A stretch of DNA of 64,000 nt, from contig NZ_JBJKFD010000001.1 of assembly GCF_049723905.1 (NCBI RefSeq), forward strand, positions 2,232,001-2,296,000, in the 5' to 3' direction. Shown here one piece after another: positions 36,645 to 53,302 of the stretch. The notes under the pieces are model-generated. The model did no database searches. It was not told the origin of the DNA and worked only from the letters and a program-made list of their open reading frames with translations. Every line of letters begins with the position of its first letter. Within the stretch, counting starts at the first letter, position 1. Position numbers and translations under genes: made by a program. The DNA comes from G963665185 sp049723905 (lineage in GTDB: Bacteria; Desulfobacterota; Desulfovibrionia; Desulfovibrionales; Desulfovibrionaceae).

Positions 36645-36679
36645 GGGGTTACATCGTATTTGATGTAACCTCTTTTTTT
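36645..36679 (+). terminator. Terminator of the NIPSNAP-like gene
   Basis: GGTTACATC / GATGTAACC stem extended by GG/CT pairs, 6-base loop, then a run of seven T. Confidence 0.9.
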
Positions 36680-36774
36680 AAGCCGTTCCCAGGAAGGAAC
36701 TGGAACGCCGCAAGGCACCTAAATTCTGCATTAGGCCATCCCGCTTCCCACTGAGGGAAAAAGCAAAGAGGTTG

Positions 36775-37002
36775 TGGGCGGCTGGCGCGTCATGGTGTCC
36801 CTTCGCATAGCCGCCAAGCTCAGATTCAGCATGTTTTACGGAAAAAGTGGGGAAACCCGGTATTCCATTAAGGCAGCGTAAGTTTTGATTCTACCAAGGC
36901 GCTGAAGAACATTAGATCAGAGCAATTTTCTTTTCTTTCCAAGATGGAAGTCGGATGCCCTGCAAGGCGCGGCGTGACGGGATGGCGAAGGATAGTAGTT
37001 AG
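36775..37002. repeat. Shortened copy of the rRNA-flanking module
   Basis: Matches, with changes, parts of 44945-45040 (CATGGTGTCCCTTCGCATAG, ACGG..AGTGGGGAAACCCGG) joined directly to parts of 45405-45530 (GGCAGCGTAAGTTTTGATTC, GATGCCCTGCAAGGCGCGGC). The middle part of the module is missing. The IS element interrupts its right end. Confidence 0.7.
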
Positions 37003-38461
37003 TCGGGCCTGAAATATCTCTAGTGGATTGATTTTTATTAACAATTCTCCTTGTACAATGTAGTATTTTCGACCAGAGAACGTTGTGAATTCGTATAAAA
37101 CCGGTCGAAATGATGCAGCGAATGGCGGGAGAATCATGAGGGCAAAACCCAAAAAACAGCCGCAGGGTACGTTCCTTTACCCAGACCTTCTGGACCAGCT
37201 CAATCCGAAGGCTCCGCTCCTTCAATTGGCGAGGAGAATTCCCTGGGGGCGATTCGAGGAGGAGTTCGCCGGACTCTACAGCGACCAAGGTCGGCCAGCC
37301 AAGCCGACCCGGCTAATGGTCGGGCTGATGCTGCTCAAGCAGTTGGAGAATCTGAGCGACGAACGGGTCGTGGAGGCATGGACGCAAAATCCCTACTACC
37401 AGGCGTTTTGCGGTATGACCGAGTTCCAGTGGAAGCTGCCTTGCGATCCCACGGATTTGATCTATTTCCGCAAGCGCATTGGCGAGGACGGGGCACGACT
37501 GATTTTCGAGGTCTCCGTGGAACTGCACGGTGATGACGCCAAAGAACGAGAGATCACGGTGGATACCACGGTCCAGGAAAAGAACGTAACCTTTCCTACC
37601 GACCTGAAGCTTTTGACCAAAGTCATCGAGGGCTGCCGTAAGATCGCGGACAGCGAAGGCGTCGGTCTACGCCGCAGCTTCAAGCGCACGCTCCCCAAGC
37701 TTCGGCTGAAACGGATGAAGATGGCCAAAAAGGCGAGGAAGATGCGGACAATGGCTGGTGCCTTGATCCGTGAACTCCGGCGCAAATTGCCGGGCGAAGC
37801 CCTGGGCCGCCACCAGGAGCGACTTGACCTGTACGAGCGGGTCAAGGACCAGAAACGAAGCGACAAGAATAAGGTCTACAGCCTACACGAACCCGATATT
37901 CTCTGCATCTCCAAGGGTAAAGCGCACAAGCAGTACGAGTTCGGGCGCAAGGCGTCCATCGCGGTCACAAAAACTACGGGTATCATCGTCGGCGCGATGT
38001 CGTTCAACGAGAACGTCTACGACGGCCATACGTTGCCGGATGTCCTCGAACAGTGTTGGGAGGTCACCGGGGTCTGTCCGTCCATGGCGATCTGCGACCG
38101 AGGCTACAGGGGCCTGAATCAGGTCGGTGACACGCAAATCCTCATCCCAAAGCCTCCGAAGAAGAAGGACACACCGTACCAGCGCCTTATGGCGCGGCTC
38201 CGCTTCCGCCGTCGGGCGGCTATCGAGCCGGTGATCGGCCATCTCAAACACGATCACCGCATGGCCCGGAGCTATCTCAAGGGCGCGGTCGGCGACGCCA
38301 TTAACTTGTTTATGGCCGCAGCGGCGTTCAACTTCAGGAAGTGGATGCGGAAAATCGGAGAGTTTTTTGCGCTCTTGGCGTTTCTGCTCCTCGGCAAAGA
38401 CTCAAGCCGACGGCTGGCGGAAAATGTGGCGTAGAAGCTGAAACGGGTTTTTCAGGCCTGA
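37003..38461. mobile_element. IS5-family insertion sequence
   Basis: About 1459 bp. The left end TCGGGCCTGAAATA and the complement of the right end TCAGGCCTGAAAAA are imperfect inverted repeats; TTAG/CTAG lies on each outer side. The same sequence uninterrupted (GTAGTCAGACCTACAG) occurs at about 45530-45545, which confirms the insertion point inside the rRNA-flanking module. The exact target duplication is ambiguous because TAGTTAG occurs on both sides. Confidence 0.8.
37136..38434 (+). CDS. IS5-family transposase
   Basis: A 432-residue DDE transposase that looks intact. It has the N-terminal IS5-type domain (LYPDLLDQLNPKAPLLQLA; RPAKPTRLMVGLMLLKQLEN), then the catalytic residues in VDTTVQEKNVTFPTD (first Asp), AICDRGYRG (second Asp) and AIEPVIGHLKHDHRM (Glu). 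ATG 37136 has GGGAGA 4 bases upstream; a GTG at 37085 also opens the frame. It fills most of the insertion sequence and ends 27 bases before its right end. It may be mobile still. Confidence 0.92.
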   Translation: MRAKPKKQPQGTFLYPDLLDQLNPKAPLLQLARRIPWGRFEEEFAGLYSDQGRPAKPTRLMVGLMLLKQLENLSDERVVEAWTQNPYYQAFCGMTEFQWKLPCDPTDLIYFRKRIGEDGARLIFEVSVELHGDDAKEREITVDTTVQEKNVTFPTDLKLLTKVIEGCRKIADSEGVGLRRSFKRTLPKLRLKRMKMAKKARKMRTMAGALIRELRRKLPGEALGRHQERLDLYERVKDQKRSDKNKVYSLHEPDILCISKGKAHKQYEFGRKASIAVTKTTGIIVGAMSFNENVYDGHTLPDVLEQCWEVTGVCPSMAICDRGYRGLNQVGDTQILIPKPPKKKDTPYQRLMARLRFRRRAAIEPVIGHLKHDHRMARSYLKGAVGDAINLFMAAAAFNFRKWMRKIGEFFALLAFLLLGKDSSRRLAENVA

Positions 38462-38465
38462 CTAG

Positions 38466-39171
38466 TTAGATCTACAACCCTCCGCAGCGCGCTATGACGT
38501 AGCAGCGTGTGGAAGACGGAAAACCAATGCGCTTTCACGCATTGTAAAAAGGGACTGGCAGCCGAACAGAGAAAGTCATGGTGTCCCTTTGGCCGTCTGC
38601 TCAATCAAGATTATTGTTTTTTACGGAAACAGTGGGGAAACCCGGTCAACGCGCCCGGTTTCCCCGTTTGTTTCCGAACCTTCTCCTCCCTTTCCGGCAC
38701 GAAGGAGCCGCAGGTATCTAAAAGGAAGTCTTGGTCGCCCCTTTGAACCAAGGCAGGTGAGGTAACGGCATTGCGCCGTAGAGCATGAGCTGCATTGCAG
38801 ATTGCCCGCCGCAGGTACGCCACGAAGCGTGGCGAATGACAATGGCGTTGTTTCTGATTGATGTTCAGCCTCTTGCTGACATCGAAAAAAGGGGATCATG
38901 CGATATGAAAAATGGGGCAGGAAGCCTTTAAGGGCCTATCAAAGAAAAAGACGACTCGGAGCATCCCCTCTCTTCTTCCCGCGGCAGCGTAAGTTTTGTT
39001 CCTGCCGAGGCGCAACTTGCTGTTTGGGGGCGTGGATAGGAGTTGGCCTCCAGCCCGCTCCCAAACAGTGAGTTGCAACGAAGGCAGGGGCAAAAATCGC
39101 ACTGCCGCCCAACCAAAGGCAGCACGTTACACCGCAACGCCGCAGGGCGCCGAAATCCCGCCTTGGGCCAT
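38466..39171. repeat. rRNA-flanking structured module, copy downstream of operon 1
   Basis: No gene. Contains a long palindrome (ACGGAAACAGTGGGGAAACC and its near complement around 38615-38690), a CGCCACG-AAG-CGTGGCG hairpin near 38820 and GGCAGCGTAAGTTTTGTTCC near 38985. Its parts recur in order at 44940-45604. From 39117 on it is almost identical to 45545 onward and runs into the 5S terminator. Confidence 0.7.
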
Positions 39172-39207
39172 AAAAAAAGGTCCATATCTTTCGATATGGA
39201 CCTTTTG
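39172..39207 (-). terminator. Terminator of rRNA operon 1
   Basis: Read leftward: AAGGTCCATATC, GAAA loop, GATATGGACCTT, then TTTTT. Perfect stem just past the 5S 3' end. Confidence 0.95.
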
Positions 39208-39214
39208 AAAAGGA

Positions 39215-39332
39215 GCCCTGGCAGCGACCTACTTTCCCAGCGACTACTCGCAAGTATCATCGGCGAAGAAGAGCTTAACTTCCGAGTTCGGAAAGGGATC
39301 GGGTGTGGCCTCTTCTCTATGGCCGCCAGAGC
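39215..39332 (-). rRNA. rrf: 5S ribosomal RNA (operon 1)
   Basis: 118-nt 5S RNA recognised by the conserved CCGAACTCGGAAGTTAAGC segment and closing ends GCTCTGGCGGCC / GCAGGGC-type. Ends are estimated to within a few bases. Confidence 0.95.
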
Positions 39333-39351
39333 AAATATATTGCTCATGGCA

Positions 39352-39475
39352 CAGAGTTGAAGAGATGTGCTCCTGGCGTGGCGCGAAGGGAAATGCGCGG
39401 AGGCGTATTCTTACATACGCCGCACAAGCTATTTTCCTGCGGCAACGAAGCCAGTGTGCAGCTATTTCAACTCTG
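39352..39475. repeat. Long palindrome in the 23S-5S spacer (operon 1)
   Basis: Outer arms CAGAGTTGAA / TTCAACTCTG are perfect complements; the inner part has GGGAAAT / ATTTTCC and GGCGTAT-ATACGCC. The segment GCGGCAACGAAGCC resembles the family arm seen in the gene-end palindromes. Confidence 0.75.
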
Positions 39476-39526
39476 AGAGCGAAATATAGAAAATAGGGAC
39501 GAAGTTGTGTTTAAATCTGAAAAAAG

Positions 39527-42447
<2,921 letters not shown>

Positions 42448-42521
42448 TCAGACACAACTTCGTCGCCTATTCTACTATCAATGATCATTACCGACACGTG
42501 GCCAGTAAGTTCACCACCACT

Positions 42522-42597
42522 TGGTGGAGGTGAACGGAATCGAACCGATGACCCCCTGCGTGCAAAGCAGGTGCTCTCCCAGCTGAGCTACACCCCA
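42522..42597 (-). tRNA. tRNA-Ala (TGC anticodon), acceptor stem one G short
   Basis: Clear tRNA-Ala body with a TTTGCAC anticodon loop and encoded CCA. The acceptor 5' strand reads TGGGGTG where operon 2 has GGGGGTG: there are only four Gs. The first pair would be U-C instead of G-C, or the stem would be 6 bp. The alanine identity pair G3-U70 survives if U is counted as base 1. It may be poorly processed or charged. Confidence 0.85.
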
Positions 42598-42611
42598 TGT
42601 GGTGATAACCG

Positions 42612-42690
<79 letters not shown>

Positions 42691-42763
42691 TTAAATCGGC
42701 TCTACAGTGCAAAGAACACAAAGGTCCTTGCAATTAAATAGCGAGCGGGCGCATTTGCTCATT

Positions 42764-44313
<1,550 letters not shown>

Positions 44314-44435
44314 AGGAAAGTATTTCTAGCTAAAACTCGTAAGTTCATACGAACCCACGATGATAGTATTTCGCGCCCTGCTCGCTATTTAATTGTCAAA
44401 GACCTTTCCGGCTCGGGGCCGGAAGTGGGAGAGTG

Positions 44436-44464
44436 TAAGTAGTAAATTACGCTTCCCGTGTCAA
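44436..44464 (-). promoter_or_regulatory. rRNA operon 1 promoter, proximal
   Basis: Read leftward: TTGACA (44464-44459), 17-base spacer, TACTTA (44441-44436). About 120 bases before 16S. Confidence 0.7.
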
Positions 44465-44537
44465 TCTCTTTTTTCTAAATTCGCTGCTTGTTTTTGAGTG
44501 ACGCTTTCGCGTCGTTTTCCCCAAGCAGCGGAGGGTG

Positions 44538-44566
44538 TTTCTATGTGTTTCCGCCCTGTGCGTCAA
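44538..44566 (-). promoter_or_regulatory. rRNA operon 1 promoter, middle
   Basis: Read leftward: TTGACG, 17-base spacer, TAGAAA. The spacer ends in GAAACACA, as in the distal promoter. Confidence 0.7.
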
Positions 44567-44733
44567 CCCCTTTTTTCAACTTTTTTGGTTGAACCCGTCA
44601 GGGTCGTAAAGTCGATTGCGGCCGGATACCGGCCCGGGGTGTCAGCTCATCGCTTCCACACACTCACCCTATCTATTCTATTGTAAGAGAACACCCCGCC
44701 GGAAAACTTGCGATTCCCGTGCGGCGGAGGGGC

Positions 44734-44762
44734 TTTCTATGTGTTTCACACCTACCCGTCAA
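44734..44762 (-). promoter_or_regulatory. rRNA operon 1 promoter, distal
   Basis: Read leftward: TTGACG, 17-base spacer ending GAAACACA, TAGAAA. Same design as the middle promoter 196 bases downstream. Confidence 0.7.
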
Positions 44763-44934
44763 CAGGTTTTGTGAGTTTTTTTCAGAAAGTTTTGATTTTG
44801 TGTTTTGGAGACAGGTGGTGTTGTGGGGCAGAGATCGGCTGAAGGGCTGATAATGAAAGGGAAATTCCATGTATAAGGGGGAGATTTATCCCGCGTGAGT
44901 GATGAGTATAAGTAAGGTGTGAACTTCTTGTTCT

Positions 44935-45604
44935 GTAGGAAAGGCAAAGAGGATGTGGGCGGCAGACGAGCCATGGTGTCCCTTCGCATAGCCGCCAAGC
45001 TCAGATTCAGCACATTTTACGGAAACAGTGGGGAAACCCGGTCAACGCGCCCGGTTTCCCCGCTTGTTTCCGAACCTTCCCCTCCCCTTCCGGCACGAAA
45101 GGGCCGCAGATATCTGACAAGGAGACATGGCCGCCTCTTTGAGGCAAGGCAGATGAAGTAGAATCATTGTGCCGTAGAAGTATGAGCTGCATTGCAGATT
45201 GCCCGCCGCAGGTGCGCCACGAAGCGTGGCGAAGACGAGGTCATTGTCGGCTGAAAATTGCACAGGCGTCTGCTGACAACAATTTTAAGATAGGGGATTT
45301 GAGTCTCACCCCATTTTTTCTGAGGAAAACGGGCAGGGAGTCCTTGGAGGACATGAAAGGAAAGAAAGGAGAAGCTCCGGCATTTCCGCCCCTCTTTTTC
45401 CCACGGCAGCGTAAGTTTTGATTCTACCGAGGCGCTGGAGAACGTAAGATCTGGCAATTTTTTTCTTCTCTTCCCAAGGTGGAAGTTCGGATGCCCTGCA
45501 AGGCGCGGCGTGACGGGATGACGGGGGATAGTAGTCAGACCTACAGCCCTCGGCAGCACGTTACGCCGCAACGCCGCAGGGCGCCGAAATCCCGCCTTGG
45601 GCCA
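44935..45604. repeat. rRNA-flanking structured module, copy between the operons
   Basis: No gene. The fullest copy of the module: the CATGGTGTCCCTTCGCATAG part, the GGGGAAACC / GGTTTCCCC palindrome (about 45015-45062), a CGCCACG-AAG-CGTGGCG hairpin (about 45215), the GGCAGCGTAAGTTTTGATTC part (about 45405) and GATGCCCTGCAAGGCGCGGC (about 45490). It lies downstream of operon 2 and upstream of operon 1. Confidence 0.7.
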
Positions 45605-45605
45605 T

Positions 45606-45639
45606 AAAAAAGGTCCATATCTTTCGATATGGACCTTTT
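45606..45639 (-). terminator. Terminator of rRNA operon 2
   Basis: Same perfect AAGGTCCATATC / GATATGGACCTT stem with GAAA loop and T-run as in operon 1. Confidence 0.95.
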
Positions 45640-45647
45640 GAAAAGGA

Positions 45648-45765
45648 GCCCTGGCAGCGACCTACTTTCCCAGCGACTACTCGCAAGTATCATCGGCGAA
45701 GAAGAGCTTAACTTCCGAGTTCGGAAAGGGATCGGGTGTGGCCTCTTCTCTATGGCCGCCAGAGC
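45648..45765 (-). rRNA. rrf: 5S ribosomal RNA (operon 2)
   Basis: Identical to the operon 1 copy, 6433 bases to the right. Confidence 0.95.
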
Positions 45766-45784
45766 AAATATATTGCTCATGGCA

Positions 45785-45908
45785 CAGAGTTGAAGAGATG
45801 TGCTCCTGGCGTGGCGCGAAGGGAAATGCGCGGAGGCGTATTCTTACATACGCCGCACAAGCTATTTTCCTGCGGCAACGAAGCCAGTGTGCAGCTATTT
45901 CAACTCTG
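45785..45908. repeat. Long palindrome in the 23S-5S spacer (operon 2)
   Basis: Identical to the copy at 39352-39475. Confidence 0.75.
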
Positions 45909-45959
45909 AGAGCGAAATATAGAAAATAGGGACGAAGTTGTGTTTAAATCTGAAAAAAG

Positions 45960-48879
<2,920 letters not shown>

Positions 48880-48953
48880 TCAGACACAACTTCGTCGCCT
48901 ATTCTACTATCAATGATCATTACCGACACGTGGCCAGTAAGTTCACCACCACT

Positions 48954-49029
48954 TGGTGGAGGTGAACGGAATCGAACCGATGACCCCCTGCGTGCAAAGC
49001 AGGTGCTCTCCCAGCTGAGCTACACCCCC
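48954..49029 (-). tRNA. tRNA-Ala (TGC anticodon), operon 2, intact
   Basis: 76-nt tRNA with a full 7-bp acceptor GGGGGTG / CACCTCC including the G3-U70 alanine identity pair, anticodon TGC and encoded CCA. It serves as reference for the altered copy at 42522. Confidence 0.97.
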
Positions 49030-49044
49030 ATGTGGTGATAACCG

Positions 49045-49123
<79 letters not shown>

Positions 49124-49196
49124 TTAAATCGGCTCTACAGTGCAAAGAACACAAAGGTCCTTGCAATTAAATAGCGAGCGGGCGCATTTGCTCATT

Positions 49197-50746
<1,550 letters not shown>

Positions 50747-50868
50747 AGGAAAGTATTTCTAGCTAAAACTCGTAAGTTCATACGAACCCACGATGATAGT
50801 ATTTCGCGCCCTGCTCGCTATTTAATTGTCAAAGACCTTTCCGGCTTGAGGCCGGAAGTGGGAGAGTG

Positions 50869-50897
50869 TAAGTAGTAAATTACGCTTCCCGTGTCAA
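50869..50897 (-). promoter_or_regulatory. rRNA operon 2 promoter, proximal
   Basis: TTGACA, 17-base spacer, TACTTA, as in operon 1. Confidence 0.7.
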
Positions 50898-50967
50898 TCT
50901 CTTTTTTCAAATTCGCTGTTTGTTTCTGCTTCGCTCTCGCGCCGTCTGTCCCAAGCAGCGGAGGGTG

Positions 50968-50996
50968 TTTCTATGTGTTTCCGCCCTGTGCGTCAA
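50968..50996 (-). promoter_or_regulatory. rRNA operon 2 promoter, middle
   Basis: TTGACG, 17-base spacer, TAGAAA, as in operon 1. The stretch between it and the proximal promoter differs from operon 1 (about 50925-50955). Confidence 0.7.
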
Positions 50997-51163
50997 CCCC
51001 TTTTTTCAACTTTTTTGGTCAAACCCGTCAGGGTCGTAAAGTCGATTGCGGCCGGATACCGGCCCGGGGTGTCAGCCATCAGCTTTCACACATTCACCCT
51101 ATCTATTCTATTGTAAGAGAACACCCCGCCGGGAAGCTTGCGATTCCCGTGCGGCGGAGGGGC

Positions 51164-51192
51164 TTTCTATGTGTTTCACACCTACCCGTCAA
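51164..51192 (-). promoter_or_regulatory. rRNA operon 2 promoter, distal
   Basis: TTGACG, 17-base spacer, TAGAAA. The identity between the two operons ends just beyond this site. Confidence 0.7.
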
Positions 51193-51428
51193 CAGGTTTT
51201 TCAGAATTTCTGAAAAATACCTTCAAAAAACTGGATTCTCACCCTTTCGAGGAATAACCTGCTATACAAATAGGCGTTGTTCAGGACGGTCCCCTTGGTC
51301 GGTGCACTCTGCATATCCATTATATTGCAGGGGGTTCCAGCTGGACAGCACGGCAAAGTTCCGGCACAAACACCAAAAACGCATATGTTCTCATCTTTTT
51401 TCACACCGCATCTTTGGGAGGCTTATTA

Positions 51429-51995
51429 ATGTGCAAACGCTGCCCTTGGGCCCAACATGAACTTGAAATTGCCTACCACGATAATGAATGGGGCATGCCC
51501 GTCCATGACGACCGCACCCTTTTTGAATTCCTCCTCCTTGAAAGCGCTCAGGCCGGACTCTCCTGGCTGACCATACTGAAAAAGCGCGAAAGCTACCGGG
51601 CCGCATTCGACAACTTCGACCCGGAACTGGTCGCACGCTATGACGAGAACCGCATTGCTCAGCTTTTGGAGAACCCCGGCATCATCCGCAACAAGCTCAA
51701 AATTCGCTCTGCCGTGCAAAACGCCCAGGCCTTCCTGCGCATCCAAGAAAAACACGGCTCCTTCAATACATATATATGGCAGTTCACCAACGGACAGCCC
51801 ATCCAGAACAGCTGGAAGACCATGGACGAAGTTCCCGCGGTTACCCCGGAAGCACAAACCATGAGCAAGACACTTAAAAAAGATGGCTTCAACTTTGTAG
51901 GCCCCACCATCTGCTACGCACTCATGCAGGCCATCGGCATGGTCAATGACCACATCGTGAGCTGCTATAGACATAAAGAAGTAATGAGCGGGTAA
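51429..51995 (+). CDS. tag: DNA-3-methyladenine glycosylase I
   Basis: A 188-residue cytoplasmic repair enzyme that removes 3-methyladenine from alkylated DNA. It follows E. coli Tag along its length: CKRCPW at the N-terminus, IAYHDNEWGMPVHDD, QAGLSWLTILKKRESYRAAF, and the C-terminal VGPTICYALMQAIGMVNDH plus SCYRH. The zinc-binding Cys and His residues are in place (Cys near the start, His of YHDNEW, His and Cys of NDHIVSC). GGGAGG lies 8 bases before ATG 51429. It is divergent from rRNA operon 2 and appears to stand alone. Confidence 0.96.
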   Translation: MCKRCPWAQHELEIAYHDNEWGMPVHDDRTLFEFLLLESAQAGLSWLTILKKRESYRAAFDNFDPELVARYDENRIAQLLENPGIIRNKLKIRSAVQNAQAFLRIQEKHGSFNTYIWQFTNGQPIQNSWKTMDEVPAVTPEAQTMSKTLKKDGFNFVGPTICYALMQAIGMVNDHIVSCYRHKEVMSG

Positions 51996-52005
51996 GCAAA
52001 AACAT

Positions 52006-52422
52006 GTGGGGGAGGAAAAACCCTTTTGGAAAAGGGTTCTTTCCTCCCCCACACCCCCTCCTTTTCCTAAAACTTTTGCGCTTGAGAAACAGGTAACTTC
52101 AACTTGGGAGCCCTTTTCCAAAGCCATGCGAAAGCATGGCCGGTGCGCTGCACCGTGAGGCGAAGCAGGACCACGCTCCTGCGAAGCCGGTCCCGTAAAG
52201 GCAAAACCCTTGCGCTGGTGATACATCAAAGGGGTATTTCCTCCCCCCCCTTTTTTCCTGAAACTTTTAAGCTTAAGGAGAAGGTCCCGCCAATTTGCTC
52301 TGCAAATGCCCTTTTTAATGCAAACGGTCCCGATGGCTTAGCCATCGGGACCGTTTGCATTAAAAGATCGCTGGTCCAGGCGGGCGTTCCCGCCTGGCGG
52401 AGTCCAGAGGCAGCGCCTCTGG
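52006..52422. repeat. Run of seven hairpins between convergent genes
   Basis: No gene. Hairpins at 52006-52052 (GTGGGGGAGGAAA / TTTCCTCCCCCAC with an inner ACCCTTTT-AAAGGGT stem), 52123-52140, 52141-52155, 52165-52182, 52313-52365 (26-bp perfect arms around one base), 52376-52397 and 52404-52422. The last two (CCAGGCGGG-CGTT-CCCGCCTGG type and CCAGAGGC-AGC-GCCTCTGG) look like a repeat I remember as common in Desulfovibrio intergenic DNA. They may act as two-way terminators. Confidence 0.75.
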
Positions 52423-52440
52423 CCCCCGGAGGGAAATCTC

Positions 52441-53232
52441 TTACTTTATCCGTGCCCCCAGCTTGTGCCCCTGTAAAAAGGCCGCACTGTGCTTGAACGC
52501 ATCACGGGTATGCGGCTCGCCTGTTGCGGTGGGGTGGATGTCGTACTTGTCGAGCTGCTGTTCGAACTCGTCCCAGGGAATCGTGCCCTGCCCCATGCCC
52601 AGGTGCTGGTCGCTTTCGCCGTTGTTGTCGTGCAGATGCAAATGCATGCGGAATGGCGCAAACGCGGCAATCCATTCTTCCAGATTCTTCCGTTTGCTTC
52701 CATTGGCAAAAGAATTCCAATGGCCAATGTCGAAGCAGACGCCGACTCCCTTATCCTGCACAACAGAAAGCAGGGCCACCAGCAGGTCGGGTTCGGTTTC
52801 GAGCGTATTCTCCAGAAAGAGGGGCGGATGGCCGGGCCATTCATCCAGCAGGCTCCCCCACGTCTGGCAGGAGTTGCTGCGCTGAAGCTCGGCAGAATTC
52901 TCAAAATAGACGTCCTGAAGACTGGGATGGCCGACCATATGCGCGGGGTCATATATTCTGGCGATGCGCATTCCCACCTCCAACCGCTTGCGGCTGGCTT
53001 CGCGGATAAACGGATCTTCGGCAGCCGGACGCAGTTCGAGAAAAGGAAGATGTACCGAACACTTCAACCCGGCGTCGCGCAGACGCTGGGCAAGATCGTG
53101 GTGATATTGCTCTGGAAGCTGATCCAGGCTGTCTGCATCGAGTCCGATTTCGGGACATATGGAATGAGACAGAAAGGTATCCACCAGGGTTTCATCGAGG
53201 CGGGCATACCGAAGAGGAAGATTAATAAACAT
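52441..53232 (-). CDS. Xylose-isomerase-like TIM-barrel protein (AP endonuclease 2 fold)
   Basis: A 263-residue protein of the sugar-phosphate isomerase / endonuclease IV-like barrel family. Typical metal-site strands are SVHLPFLELRPA, MVGHPSLQD, LFLENTLETEPD (metal Glu), GVCFDIGHWNSF (Asp/His) and HLHLHDNNGESDQHLGMGQG (His/Asp). The substrate cannot be told from sequence. ATG 53232 has GAGGGC 4 bases upstream and the rest of the frame above it is noncoding. It ends the leftward gene run that includes the wall-enzyme genes, 70 bases after the Csd4-like stop. Confidence 0.82.
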   Translation of the reverse strand: MFINLPLRYARLDETLVDTFLSHSICPEIGLDADSLDQLPEQYHHDLAQRLRDAGLKCSVHLPFLELRPAAEDPFIREASRKRLEVGMRIARIYDPAHMVGHPSLQDVYFENSAELQRSNSCQTWGSLLDEWPGHPPLFLENTLETEPDLLVALLSVVQDKGVGVCFDIGHWNSFANGSKRKNLEEWIAAFAPFRMHLHLHDNNGESDQHLGMGQGTIPWDEFEQQLDKYDIHPTATGEPHTRDAFKHSAAFLQGHKLGARIK

Positions 53233-53302
53233 AAAGCCCTCGCTTTTTTGCGATTCTTGAAAAAGTTGCCGAAGGCTACCCGGTATGGGACGCGGTGTCG
53301 TT

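Noticed and set aside
36999..38468. A 7-bp target-site duplication TAGTTAG for the IS
   Set aside because: The repeat does not abut both inverted repeats at the same register; a 4-bp TTAG/CTAG or shorter duplication is equally possible, so I left it undecided.
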